Assembly (NCBI GenBank): GCA_009760855.2
Contig: WPIO01000006.1
Span: 4,708,501 to 4,772,500, forward strand
Direction: 5' to 3'
DNA: 64,000 nucleotides
Origin: Cristatella mucedo
Taxonomy: Eukaryota > Bryozoa > Phylactolaemata > Cristatellidae
Shown: piece after piece, positions 1 through 11,838 of the stretch
Layout of the letters: every line of letters starts with the position of its first letter
Numbering within the stretch: the first letter of the stretch is position 1
The notes under the pieces: generated by a model
The model's input: only the letters and a program-made list of their open reading frames with translations
Told to the model about the DNA's origin: nothing
The model's database searches: none
Program-made: the position numbers and the translations under genes

Positions 1-303
1 GGATAGCAAGAACCTCACAAGATGCTACACAGTAGGGCTAAGTGAATATACTATACACATGCTTTATTCATAACTTCCTATTGAGCCATCAGGGTAACTC
101 AGCACTGAGTGTGATTTGATCGATGATGCTGAACCGCGCACAACATGCAGAAACTAGCTCAGTGCTTTTCTCACCACCAGCCCCAACCCCAAAGAAAGCC
201 ACTCTGTCAAGAACGGTGGCAGCGCTGCTGTGTCAGATCAATGAATGGCTAATGGCCTCATCCAGTGCACACGAAAAGAAGTACCGAAAAGTCTGCTTCT
301 TAC

Positions 304-1340
304 CTCATGTTGAACGGTGCCATCACTCGGATCGACCAAAGCCTGTTTTTCTCTTTTTCTTTGTGCTTGAGCTTGGGGATCTTACTGGGGTCATAATCCG
401 GCGGATAGTATTTCTGAAAGAGTGTAAATCGTAAGCTGGAATTAAAAGGGTGTCAAAATAGTGACACTTATGCAGCTTATTGTCAACTATCTAGGGGACA
501 TTACTTAGGAAGCCAGATCATCTGTGACACTTAAGATAGCAGGGTCGATAGATCATCCATGTGCAATTACAATACATTGGTCTTATTTCAAGACCTCTAC
601 CAAAAAATCAAACAGTTTTGAGTGAATGTGTCCGTGTCATAAGAGTCATGCCAGAAAAGACTCGCAGAGCAGGTTCAACACTCGCCAAACAAGGTAGGAT
701 ATTATATTAGCAGATGCTGGGCAAGCCAAGTCTTGCAAAAACTGCAAATTGAAACGCCCACTAATGCATGCTGTTCAGGCTGGCCGACCGCATTCAAATT
801 TTGCTCGGGTCTAGCTATCGTTTCGAAATTGAGCCTGTAGCACGGCACCTGCTTACACCAGCTGTTTGCACAAAGTCATAAAATTCAGGTCCTGTATATA
901 ACGCCCCCATTAGTAGCTGCCACTTATAAATTGTGAGCTCGCGCGGTTGTACAAAAAGCGGTCGTTCTTGAATCGTGCCTGCGTTAAACCAGCGACTCGC
1001 ATCCTCTAGAACAGCGGTTCTCAACCTCAGCCTCTCACAAAGGGTGGCCTTAGACCACTTGAAAACACGCATTCCCACATCATGCAAACAATAATTGTAT
1101 GGTTGGGGGTCGCCACAACATGAGAAACTGTATTAAAGGGTCGCGGCATTAGGAAGGTTGACAACCACTGCTCTAGAAAGTTGTACTTTCGGCTCTAGGC
1201 GTTTTCACACGGCCCTCTTATGCTGTGGCTAGCAGAAAATAATTTTTTGTTCAAGAAACCAGCCTGAAAAAATACATCGCGTGTCTATGATAAGAGCAAA
1301 CTAGCGCAGTACATACGTTAATAACTTTTCTCTCGGTCAT
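304..1340 (-). CDS. YJU2: YJU2 (CCDC94) splicing factor, N-terminal part, 2 exons, 3' part off the left edge
   Basis: Yju2/CCDC94 is a nuclear spliceosome factor that supports the first catalytic step of splicing. Exon 1 (1340 down to 1317) encodes MTERKVIN and stops at a GTATGT donor. Exon 2 (413 down to 304) follows a pyrimidine-rich acceptor and encodes [16 protein letters not shown], a lysine/glutamate-rich stretch, then RVMAPFNM, ending at a GTAAGA donor. The junction is phase 0 and exon 2 ends in phase 2. The start MxERKVxN followed directly by KYYPPD-DPSKIPK and MAPFNMR is the family signature; the related CCDC130 differs here (it has a P-x-N-P-E-K type continuation). The family's CxxC zinc-binding region is expected in exon 3, which is not in the window. 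The 903-bp intron 1 contains the hAT element at 1012-1170. Identification is by remembered family sequence. Confidence 0.9.
1012..1170 (-). mobile_element. SPIN-like hAT MITE (159 bp) with 8-bp target site duplication
   Basis: Both flanks carry CTCTAGAA (1004-1011 and 1171-1178), a perfect 8-bp duplication that fits the hAT preference nTCTAGAn. The termini are inverted: CAGCGGTTCTCAACCT at the left, and CAGTGGTTGTCAACCTT read from the right on the minus strand. Read on the minus strand, the first ~85 bp (TAATGCCGCGACCCTTTAA, then CTCATGTTGTGGCGACCCCC) look nearly identical to the SPIN ('Space Invader') hAT consensus as I remember it. No transposase is present, so it is a non-autonomous element. 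It sits in intron 1 of YJU2. Confidence 0.87.
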
Positions 1341-2137
1341 GATGAAGTCACAGAGACCAACTGATAATGATCAGAGATGGAATCGCTAGCTCGCTTCCGA
1401 CGCCCATGGGTTAAAGTGGAGTCGCCGGCACGTTTCCGGCGCCGTCTCCTGCCAAGCAAGCCAAGCGCTTTTCGTAAGGCCTGAGCTCGTTTATGTATAA
1501 TTATTACATGTCCGTAAACCTGCGCTAAGCCTTCAAAAACTGCTTTGGAGCCCTATCTTGATCTTTTTCCTGCGTCCTGTTGTCATTTAGTTCCTCGGGC
1601 AGTGCATTCGCCTTCTCTCCGTTGCGATACCACGACAGGAACTTCCTCGCGTCGACGTCTGAAGCCATTCAGCCGGTAGCTTGTCACACAAACAAGTTAT
1701 CTCGCCGGAGAACATGCGCCATTCTCATGCTTACTAATAATTGATTCTCCTCGCCGCTTCATTCTGATGCAGTCGATTCGCACTCGCCGAGCTAACTAGC
1801 ATTATGTACGTCTCACCGATGTTTTCCGGACAACTCATCCGCGCGTTAGACTTATTTCGTTCTCGAATCTACTTGAGGAGTGTGTAGACTGCTGGCATAT
1901 CGGCTTTATAGTCGTGCGTGCCGACCAAGCCTGTCTCACCCGGCGAGCGACTACCGAATCTAGACAGTTTCCCGCGAGACCTTGCTCTCATGGGCAGCGC
2001 TATTTGGCTGCGGCGGCGGCCACGGGGGGGGGGAGTAGAGTTATAAGCAGCAATTCCGTGTGCGCGCGCTGTCCCTGATGAAGCGCCGCGTGCCCGTTTT
2101 GCAGGCGTACTTGGTCGTCGCCCGTGTTGCAGCAGCC
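1341..2137. promoter_or_regulatory. Shared divergent 5' region of YJU2 (minus) and the zinc-finger gene (plus)
   Basis: The two start codons point away from each other about 800 bp apart and no other gene lies between them. The region is richer in CpG than the surrounding DNA. A TATAAG at 2042-2047 and a ten-G run near 2026-2035 lie just before the zinc-finger gene. The promoter role is inferred from position and composition only. Confidence 0.5.
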
Positions 2138-3901
2138 ATGGGTAAGATTCTCTATCCGAAGCAGAGTAGGCTCCCCGCAGCCTCAGCCGCTACCAGTGCA
2201 ATCGTAGCCGTGCCCAGCCAGCCTCAAATTTATCGGCCGCCAGATGGCGTCGCAGGTGACGGCCGTCGAGCTCTCAACGGCTCTTCGGCCGAGAGAGACC
2301 AGAAGCCCTCGACGACGACTGCCTCCATCGTCGCAGCCGCGGCCGAGCCGAGCGGCACCGTGTTCGTGTCGACGTGCCCCGTGTGCCAGCAGTGCTTTCG
2401 CAACTACGTGAGCATGAGCCAGCACTGCAGGATCGAGCACGGGTTGCGGCCGAGCGACAGCACCTTCAGCAAGTATCCGGGCAAGCACGACCTGCTCTCC
2501 GGCCCGCCGCTGGCCGCCGACACCGTGGCCGCTCACGTCGCGCACAATCTCAGCAACTGGCTTCATGGCAAGAGATCGCACTTGCTCGCACTGGAGCAGC
2601 AGCAAGGCGGCAGCAGCGCCTGGAACGCAGCGGTGCCCGGCTCGGCCGCCGCCACCGTCCCAGCCTCTCGCTCGCCGAGCGAGGGTGACGACGACGACGA
2701 CAGGTGGACGGCCGACAGACCGGCGCTGTCGGCGTTCGTCGGCCAGTGCAAGGCCGGTGAGTGCAGCTGCACACGCGCAGATGGCACTCGCTGTATTGCG
2801 TCGGGCTGCGAAGATGGCGCCTGCTGTTGCTGCTTCCGTTACCACAGCCGCTGCAGCCAATAGCCGTTCACGTGTCATCGTTCGTGCGACCGAGCGAGTG
2901 CCCTTTGTAGGGGAATGCGGTGACGAGCTGGCTGCAGCTGCCGTCTCTCCAGCGGTGTGCGCCGGACCTCCGGTCCTCACCAAGATGCACGACTATGTGC
3001 CAGCAATGACGGCAGCTTCGGGCGGTGGTGGTGGCGCCGCAGCCGCAGCCCTCCTGCTGCTCAACGACACGCCGCCAGTTCTGCAGAAGTGCGTCGAGCA
3101 CGTCAAGCCAACCACGTACTACGACGAACCTGGAGCATGGAAATTCGTCTGCCTGGTGTGCCACAAGGTGAGCGGGACTCAGTGCTGCCAGTCATTCGTA
3201 GCCGTGCTCGTATGCCGAGACGGTCTTTCTGCCACAGACTTGGCTGTGTGGACCACTGGTGAATGATTCCACCGTTGCCTGGCCGGGTGGAAACCGTGCC
3301 TCCCCTCCCCCAGCCACCACACCTCCCCTCCCCCAGCCACCACGCCTCCCCTCCCCCAGCCACCACGCCTCCCCTCCCCCAGCCACCGTGCCTCCCTCAC
3401 AGATCACTCGCTCGTCGTGGTGCCCAGCTGCTGCGCCCCTTATTAAGACTCTGCTGCTTTTTGTCGCCTAATTTTAGTGTCTCGTCTCTTTTTCAGACTT
3501 TTGCCGAAAAGTCGACCCTGTTTGCCCACCAGCGGTCTAGTCATTCTCACGTGGCTTGCACTCACCTCGAAGTCGAGGCCGGCTGCCCTCCGGAGGCGCG
3601 AGGCAGGCCGGGCTCCATGGCGACGGCGCCCGTGCCGAGGGGTGCGCGCCGGCTAGCAAACAAAGCCGAGCCGTCGTTCACCTGCGTCGCCTGCGGAGAG
3701 AAGTGGCGCACGGTGCACCAGCTGCACGAGCACATCCTGGCCTGCGGCGCTTCGGCCCTGGCGCCGGCAGACGCTGCGAACACGGCATCGACGGCAAGAG
3801 TGAAGAGGTCGGCGGAGGTCGCAGCAGCAGTAGCCACCGATGCCTCCCTGTGGCGGTACGGCAAGAGCAGACGGTACAGGAAGCACCACAGTTCCCTGTA
3901 G
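2138..3901 (+). CDS. Zinc-finger protein, 3 exons, 426 aa
   Basis: Exons are 2138-2756, 2911-3167 and 3497-3901. Donors are GTGAGT and GTGAGC; acceptors follow pyrimidine runs (CCCTTTGTAG and CTTTTTCAG). The reading frame is continuous to a TAG at 3899. I chose ATG 2138 because its context GCAGCCATGG is an ideal Kozak site; an in-frame ATG at 2078 has a poor context. The protein has one C2H2 finger in exon 1 (CPVCQQCF...H-x4-H), a second split exactly by intron 2 (CLVCHK / TFAEKSTLFAHQRSSH), and a C2HC-like finger near the end (CVACGEKW...H-x3-C). Low-complexity linkers include alanine runs, a five-Asp run and a five-Gly run followed by Ala and Leu runs. It is probably a nuclear nucleic-acid-binding protein. 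I do not recognise an orthologue; spacing is wide, unlike tandem KRAB-type arrays. Confidence 0.82.
3299..3391. repeat. 23-bp minisatellite, four copies, in intron 2 of the zinc-finger gene
   Basis: Four tandem copies of CCTCCCCTCCCCCAGCCACC plus three bases, nearly identical. The last copy differs at two positions. Because the unit is pyrimidine-rich and contains CAG, each copy resembles a 3' splice site, but none keeps the gene frame as well as the acceptor at 3496. Confidence 0.85.
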
Positions 3902-6777
3902 CCAACGCTCGGCGGCAGTGGCCAGGGAGAGCCCCTGCACACGATAGGCCGACGCCTCGTTGGCAGTGACGGCGATCGGTTTTTCAATTTTTTTTGCCCC
4001 TGCTGTCACCTCGACGCCTGTCAGTTATTCGAACGGGCATGGACTTTGAGACTATGTTAAGGACGCTCGCTTTGTTAGAGAGTGCAGCAGCTGCTGCTAC
4101 CGACGACATCATTTGCTGCCATTACCGTGTGTCGATCGAAATCAGAATCGCGTTCGTTCCTTTTTGGTTTTAGAAATTACAGAAATAGAACCGTTTGTAC
4201 TGTATACTATACAGCTGCTGCTCTCATCTTACAGTAGCAGCTTCAAATGTTGGACTTTCTGTCAGTCAGTGGTTTAACCAAGATTTTCTGGCAACGGCTG
4301 CTAATTGTGGTTCCAGGCTGGGGTCTAATAGCAAACTAACTCTTCAATTGGTGCGGCTGAAAATTCATGCTGAAATGTTCAGATACTTATTAAGGTCGTG
4401 CAGAATACTAATGTTAGGATAATGCGGTACCTTGGAGGCTGACCCGAAATTGCATGCGTAGGGATAGTTCTGTTCTGCACGAGTGGCCGGTCAGCATATG
4501 CTCAGCAGAGATCGGCTTTTGGGCATCAGCCAAAGTAAAGTGCTGAAGAAGCAACTAATGATTTTTAAAAGATGTTGGGCCATAAGGTAGGGCTACTTGT
4601 AGGATACAATCATGTAAAGCGCCTAGAAAGAGAGAGTGCTTTATTAAGTGCATTATTATTATTAAAACTCTAGATAGGCGTTCTAGTCGGCAATGAGAAG
4701 AAATGTGAAGCTGAAACATTGACCATATTTTTTTAATAACCATACTCCAAAGATACATTCTTTAGTGCTCGACAGATTTGATAGAGTTGGGCGACGTAGA
4801 GCCCTTAAAGCTGGAGCTGGTTCCAACAGATCTCATTTCGATCAAGCCGAAAAGCCCCTTCTAGAGAGAGTACAGCGGCCAGTGCTAATTTAGATGAGTA
4901 AGCACCCCATGTGCACGATTAAGGTGGTTCCTTGCCAAAAGAAATGCCACTAATTCGGAGTGGCCATAGCATTTCAACAGACGTTCGCAGAAGTTTCCAG
5001 GAGCATCTAAACTTGAGTCATAGTGCTACAACCCCCACCAGCCTTATCTCGTGTCTCGCTTAAAGAAAAAGGAATACGGCCGTGGCCACATTTGGCTTTT
5101 GCCTCTCTTGAGGCTCCAGCTATGCAGACATATTCTTTTTGCATCGAAGTCGAATTGGATATAGGCTCTACTGTTTAACTCAGCAGGGCTCAGTACGGCA
5201 GTATTAGGAAATCAATCATGTCAATTCACCAGTGACAATTTAGCTGTCTTCCTTTGTGGGCGAATCCTCCTTCATGAGGCTCAGACGCTATAACTGCAAA
5301 AATTCAATAAGTATGGCCATTAATGACAACTTCTTTAATTTCAGCATGCATCACTTTCACTCCTACTCATCACATTAAGAAGCAGCTGCTTCTATTAAGC
5401 AGTGTTCGCAATTATCTTGGCATTAGATATCTGGGTGTTTCATCCTAACTGATGAAGTGGCGATCTTGATTCAGCTTTCCATTTGAGGAATGTATTGTCG
5501 CTGCTGAAGGGTAACTTTCGGTGAGCAGACCACCAAGAACAAAGACTAATCCGAGGACGCAAAGGAAGTTCGGCTGATGAGTGAATGGCACTTTAGATTA
5601 TAGAGATGGATGTCGTGAGCATTATTCCTGAGAACTTATATGAAATCGCTGTCATTTTTCTCTAGCCCAGCGGCAACCGGCGACTGTGCTGCATCACTAG
5701 CCAAGTAAGGCAGGTTTTTTAGCCTCACCATATCTTTTCGCATGAGGCAAAAATTGTCCTTTTTCAAGTAAATCGTCATAGCAGCCAGTACACACTGCGG
5801 CATTCCAAGACCTTGAGCGGTATCAGTGTTGTTTTATCACCTATCGACAGATAGTAAAAATGAAAATTATGAAACAAAATTTATTATAGTGCCCTCAGAG
5901 AACTCAAATCTCTTTCTAGGAAGTCATTTATTTCTAATCATGCAAAGAGCACAGACAATCACAAAGCCTATTGTGGTCTTTAACTTTTTACTTTGAATGT
6001 TTGCTATAACATTTTCAATCTCTCCTGATAACCATTTTCGAAAGTCATTTATTCAGCACGGATGGATCGGAGCCGCTACCAACAATAGTAGACATGTACA
6101 CAGTCTCGGTCAACTCCGGCAATTTTCGAAATCCGCAACTCCAGTTACAAGAAAGTTTCCCGACTATTTCATTGACCAGGCCTTGAATGCTGAAGGATCT
6201 GTTTCGTACACTTTTTTCATCAGATTAGGTAAGTCGATACATCGATTTGACTTCTTAAAACAGGTAAGCTTATGATTGCGTCAGATGATGGCCAAGCAGC
6301 TCTAAGAAGTATATATCTAAGGGGTCGCCTATTGCAGTCAAGAGATATTGCTTCGACACTCAAAACACATTTTCGAGAGTGTACAACAAGACACACGTAC
6401 AGCCCACATCCAGAATCTCAAGTGAATGTCGTAAGTCTGACGCCGAATTTGGAGAGCTAGCGAATGAGCTAGGGAATTACAGTGGCAGATGAAGTTCGAG
6501 AAGTTCGTAGGTGGCTCGATTGCCGACTTCGAGGTCGAACCGAGAACACTGACTAATAAAGAAGAGGGGATTACCGATTTAAAAGCTGGAGGACAAGCGA
6601 AAAACCGTGTAATGCTGATTATATCAAAAGCTACTGCCTACAAGTTTAACCATTGCTGCCCTGGACCTGTCTTTTCAAGTACTTAATGGATGGATGAATC
6701 TATGAAGTTAGTCTATCTTATTCAAAGACTGAAGTCACATTATCTGTTCCTAGCAATCCAACGATGGGGTTGTTAAA
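3902..6777. other. Intergenic stretch without a recognisable gene; two solo LINE tails
   Basis: Short open frames here lack splice context or recognisable motifs. Two pieces are identifiable: a LINE-A 3' tail on the plus strand at about 4612-4666 (GTAAAGCGCCTAGAAAGAGA and then ATT repeats) and a minus-strand tail at about 5880-5920. Open frames at 5997-6275, 6272-6460 and 6489-6686 remain unexplained and may be old transposon debris. Confidence 0.6.
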
Positions 6778-7006
6778 GCTGAACTGCTGCACCAATTTCA
6801 GCCTCCTCGTGCTCGCAGATCCAGTAAGGGCAATAAATTAACTGTCCAGTTCCTCTGCTTAAAGACCGTTGGCGACAGAAACTTTAGCTCTGCAGGTCCT
6901 AGATTCTGGAACTTGTTTCCACGATTCTTACGCAACGGCAACTACTCTCCTGCTGACGACTATGGTTCATCCTTTTCAGCGGTTCTGAGCTGCTTCTTCC
7001 ATGCTA
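6778..7006 (+). mobile_element. LINE-B fragment, C-terminal coding part, left of a nested insertion
   Basis: Translation on the plus strand gives [17 protein letters not shown], then CLKTVGDRNFSSAGPRFWN, matching the LINE-B copy at 41.3-42.4 kb (minus). It stops at TTCCATGCTA, where LINE-A enters; the matching remainder resumes at 9549. Confidence 0.75.
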
Positions 7007-9548
7007 TAATAATAATAATAATAAGAATATTGCACTTGATAAAGCGCCCTCAGAGAACTTAATCTCTTTCTAGGCGCTTTACATTTGCTGCAAAGTGATA
7101 CGCAATAGAATAGTAAGTAAAATCATGCTTGAAAAAAAAACAAAATGAATAACATGGTTAGGGGTTACATGCACTGGGTCAGCATGCAAATGTGGTTAGT
7201 GGCAGCATGAACAGTGTCAGCACGCATAAGCACATTGAGGACGAATCACAAAGACCCACTAAATGCTGTCCTAAATAGGTATGTTTTTAAGTTTCTTTTA
7301 AATGTGGTCAGGTCAGGGGATGTTCTGATGCAGGTCGGGAGGGAGTTCCAGGCTGTGGGAGCATACGAGCTAAATGCACGGTCTCCAAAGGATTTAAGGT
7401 TTGTACGAGGTATTTCTAGACTGTTGGATTCCGAAAAGCGAGTGGTACGATGCTTTGCCTGATGGGGTAGTATATCTGAAAGATAGGCTGGAGCCATAGA
7501 ATGAAGAGACCTAAAAGTGAGCGACAAAACCTTGAAGTCAATCCGTTGCTTGACTGGTAACCAGTGCAGGTCGGCGAGAAGTGGAGTAATGTGGCAACTG
7601 CGACGCTCACGACAGACAAGCCTAGCTGCAGAGTTTTGCACCAGCTGCAATCGCCTGATCGCACATGCTGGTAGGCCAGTAAGCAGTGAGTTGCAGAAGT
7701 CGAGACGAGATGTCACGAATGCATGGACCAACTTGGACGTGGTATCCTTATCTAAACAAGCCCTAATTTTAGCAATGTTATGAAGCTGAAAATAGGCTGA
7801 TTTGACTGTGGAGCTGATGTGGTCGTCTAACGAGAGGTCGCTTTGGAATATGACACCTAGATTTCGAGCTGATGCAACTGGAGATATGCTGGCAGAGCCA
7901 ATTTTGAAAGTCAGCCTTTCCAATTTCTGAATAACACTAGGTTTGCCCATAACTAGTAAGTTAGTTTTTATCATCGTTTAGTTTTAGAAAATTTGCTGCC
8001 ATCCATGATCGGATGTCATCAATGCATGCAGCAAGTGAGTTGAGAGAATTTGAGGTGCTCGAAGGCTGGGAGGGATCAAAGCAAAGGTACAACTGAGTGT
8101 CATCCGCATAGAAGTGAAAGCCTAGATTGTGCTTGGCAATCACATCAGCGAGAGGGAGAGTATAAACGGTGAAAGGACCGGACCTAGCACAGAGCCCTGA
8201 GGTACTCCATATTTTAGAGGTACTTCAGATGATCTTTGTCCATTCACGTCAACACTCTGGAGTCTCCCACTGAGATAGGACCTGAACCAATGCAGAGCAG
8301 TGCCAGTGATGCCCAGGCGAGATGAGAGGCGCTCTAGAAGTACTTTGTGATCGATGGTATCAAAAGCTGCCGAAAGATCGAGCAAAACAAGAAGAGACAC
8401 TCTACCCATGTCTGCATTCCTAAGTAGGTCGTTGTATACCCGAAGCAATGCTGACTCTGTGGAGTGATTAGCTCTAAAGCCAGACTGGAACTTACTAGCA
8501 AGGTGTGAGGTTTCGATATATGAGTTCAGCTGGTCTGCCACGACCCGTTCCAGTGTCTTTGATAGGAATGGTAGAAGGGAGACTGGGCGGTAGTTGCTTA
8601 AGTTCTCTTGGTCTAGTGTAGCTTTCTTGAGAAGTGGCCTGACTACAGCTTTTTTGAAAGGTGCTGGGACCTGACCTGAGGCTAATGACATATTAATGAT
8701 GTTGGTTATGCATGGCAGCAGCAGATCAATGCAACGTAGGAGCAGGACAGTGGGAATAGGGTCCAGTGGACTTGTTGTCTTCTTTGATTGAGATACGAGC
8801 TTTAGGACTACATCACTAGTGACCTGTTTAAATGCAGACATTGAGGCGCAGCCAGGAACCGAGGAACAGCATTCTAGTCGGAAGGTTGTCATCGCAGGGA
8901 TGGATTCCCTGATTTTGTCTATCTTCTGCACAAAGAATCGAGAGAAGCGATCGGCTAGATCATCACAAGGATCATCAGGTAAGGAGCTAACCTGGGAACG
9001 GTTGAGGAGATGGTTTATTGTCGACATCAGCATTTTTGGATTGTGCATCTGTGATTCAACAATGTTTCTATAGAAGCTAGACTTAGCCTTTGCTAGGATC
9101 GATTGGTACGACCTACAGTAGTCTTCATATGCCTGTCGATGGACAGTTAGTCCGGATCTTTTGTATGCCTTTTCAAGCTTTCGTTTAGTAGACTTGGCTA
9201 GTTTAATGTCTGTGGTAAACCATAGGCCGTCTGGGCGGGGGCGCACAGTGCGCTTTGTCAAAGGTGCAAACTCGTCGAGCGTGTCAGCTAGTGTCGTGTT
9301 GTAGCAATCTACCAGTGATGACAGATCGGAGGGAGGACTGAGCAGCAAAGGTGAAGCAGATATGCTCGCACGGACAGCATCGATGTCAAGGGTCTTGAGG
9401 TTTCGCGATTCACAGGTTATTTTAGAGGAGAATGTGGGCACACACTGTAGATTGAATGAGATCTGCATGTGGTCAGATAAGCAGGATTTGGTGATAACTG
9501 GTGATGACAAAGTGCAGTTATATGAGAAAATTTGGTCGAGTGTGTGAC
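7007..9548 (-). mobile_element. LINE-A (L2/CR1-like), 5'-truncated, endonuclease end plus reverse transcriptase
   Basis: This is the longest LINE in the window. On the minus strand it starts near the end of the endonuclease domain (CLSDHMQISFNLQ), runs through reverse transcriptase (YRPVSLLPFLSKTLE, LLDLSAAFDTIDHKVLL, YGVPQGSVLGP, FYADDTQLYL) and ends in the conserved tail [18 protein letters not shown]. Frames break near 8150 and 7965, so it is not functional as read. The 3' end has the stem-loop AAAGCGCC...GGCGCTTT and an (ATT)n tail at 7007-7020. Both boundaries abut LINE-B sequence. Confidence 0.9.
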
Positions 9549-9722
9549 CCTCGCCTCAACTGCTCTCCTGACTCTGCTATGCTTCCCACTTTCTCTTAGT
9601 TGAGTGCGATGAAGTCTGTTGGCTACCGAATGCGTACCGAAAGCCGCTTAGGCTGTCAGTGCGCTATGCAAAACTCTCCTGAGTAACATCCACATTGTCT
9701 TTTTGGAGTTGCAGAGATGCAG
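9549..9722 (+). mobile_element. LINE-B 3' remainder, right of the nested insertion
   Basis: CTCAACTGCTCTCCTGACTC, then TTGGCTACCGAATGCGTACC and GCGCTATGCAAAACTCTCCT match, in order, the 3' end of the LINE-B copy at 41.3-41.5 kb read on its sense strand. It continues the fragment that ends at 7006. Confidence 0.75.
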
Positions 9723-11393
9723 ACATGGTTGTCATCCAGCCAGATTAAAAATTTTCAAGCAGCTTAAACAGTGACAACTTGGGGTTCCGGTTGCACCAGC
9801 CATTGTAAGTAACACTGGTAATGTATAACTGTAAGTATAAGATAGGTATTATTAGTATAACAGCAAGTGAGACGAGTACTACCTCTAAATGAGGCCACAG
9901 TTAACAGGTTGATAGAGCTGAAGCCTCTCAGCCGGGCACAAGGGTCTTATTGCCCACCATGATTTGTTGGCTAGGTTTAGGTCAGGTTTCACCTTTAAAA
10001 ATCTAGCTTCCTTGAATTGCTTAGCCCCTTATGTGTTCAGTTCCCTTAAAGTGCTTGGCAATCTTGAAGGTTGTAGCTTGAGCTATCGTCGCGAACAGCA
10101 CAGAACGCTAGGCGAAGAGCAACGCCACCGGTTTATTTCACCACTCTCAGAACAGGGTGAAGCACCAACTCTCTTCGCCCCTCTAGCCCACCTACCCGTG
10201 GGCCGACTACCTAGTCATAACAATCACCAATAGCACATCCGACTGTCTACCGCATTGAGTGTCACAGACCACTCGTACAACGATCAGGGGCAGTGTCATC
10301 AATTAAATGAAACCACAAAGGGTTCAACCCTTCAAAGGCTCAGCCCCCTTCAAAGGCTCATGTTAAAAAAATAATTCATGGCTACACCACTGACATCACA
10401 TGTAACTCGGGGCTCATAGATTGAGCTCCATAGGTTTGCCACTTCGCATAGCATCAGTATGTAGAGTCTGGGACAGGTCCTTTTGTCTTTTGAATATTTG
10501 GAAAACTCGCTAGATGCCTTACAGTGTAAGGCATCTAGTACTTTTTCCAAATAAGGCTGTAATGCTTCTACATATACAGTATTTACACACTTTATATTGC
10601 TAAGCACCTAACTCTGGTACACTTTCAAGCACCTAAAACTGGTACTGCACAGCTCGGTCTCAAGTGGCAATTGCCGGGTCCCACACTAGTGGCTGCAGGA
10701 TCCCCCCTCTCCAGATCTTCCTTTCTATAGTGCTGCTTATAATCCAACAGCTTGGTACTACGACGAACCTCGGCTGCTGCTGGAACTCAAGCATTCGTTT
10801 GCATTTATTTCGTCATCCCTGAGAACAGTTTTTAAAATACCACCATCAGAGTGACAGTCAGTGATGAATACTGGTCGGGCAGGAAGTTTTAGAGCTATAC
10901 ATTGAACAGCACAGTATCCAATTCTAACCCTCTAGCGGTTTTCGTAAGCCGGGTGGCTAAAATCCGAGACCGTCATCACTTGAAAGTCGGTACAAAATTA
11001 TTGTGCATCTAAAACATCCCGGTTTTGCAAGAATATGAGCAGCTGAGTTAACCACCACATTTATATAGCAGCATAATGCCCAAGGCTCCTTTAATGCAGC
11101 TGGTCGGTTATAAGAACAGACATCTGCCACTTGCTGTTCTTGTCAGCTGCCCTTCATTTTGGTTCTGCTTCTGTGCAGCCTCGTCTTGGCCCAATCGGAC
11201 AGTCAGAGATCGCCGAGAGTAGCCGATTCTATCCAACTCTTGACTTGACCAGTGTGCGCAGTTGACTAGGTCAAACTCCTCTTGAAGCATCGAGCTACAA
11301 CTTATGACTGGATAGCCGGTAGTGGTCTCCTGCTACTGATAATCAGTGCCTGTCTATGCCTTTTTCTTTCTATTGTCTATTCCCTTTCCTTTC
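9723..11393. other. Intergenic, no gene or repeat recognised
   Basis: No open frame with splice signals or known motif. A short perfect inverted repeat (CTAGATGCCTTACA / TGTAAGGCATCTAG) lies at about 10,509-10,539. The right end probably includes the 3' UTR and downstream sequence of the LMBR1L gene. Confidence 0.5.
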
Positions 11394-11399
11394 TTTATT
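11394..11399 (-). terminator. Possible poly(A) signal AATAAA for the LMBR1L gene
   Basis: A minus-strand AATAAA lies about 440 bp after the LMBR1L stop codon. It is the first canonical hexamer I noticed on that strand; usage is not shown. Confidence 0.4.
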
Positions 11400-11838
11400 T
11401 CAATAGATTTCTGTGTACATCAAGCATGACTGCATTGTAGTTTGGCACACGACGGTATAAAAAAGATGCAATCACGCTATTCAGTTTAATAACGTCAATG
11501 CACTCTTACATGGAACATACTGAGCCAGGCAGAGGGAGGTTAACTCAAACCAATCGACCAACCGGTAGTAGTGCTCCGATAATGCAACAGAAAAGTAAAA
11601 AACTCTTCCAATGAGTCTTATCGTCAAATTAATGCCATGCTTCAAACATAAATTACAAGGACAAACAACTAACAGGGTTGTAATAACCTTATAACAAAAA
11701 TTCATATGAGAAGATCTACTCTACATCCGGGATGTCTATTTCTGATGCTCCATAAAGACCATGCAGAAATTTCTTGAGCAGCCTCCACATTGGATACTAA
11801 GTGGTAGTCTTATTTTTGCACTAACTTGGCATCTCCAG

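Noticed and set aside
2183-2983. 266-codon open frame antisense to the zinc-finger gene
   Set aside because: GC-rich mirror of exon 1 and intron 1; the plus-strand model has zinc fingers, splice sites and a stop in place.
3299-3391. Possible CRISPR-like array
   Set aside because: Units are contiguous without spacers, inside a eukaryotic intron: a minisatellite.
7246-9510. Reverse-transcriptase frames as an active gene
   Set aside because: 5' truncation and two frame breaks; it is a dead LINE-A copy.
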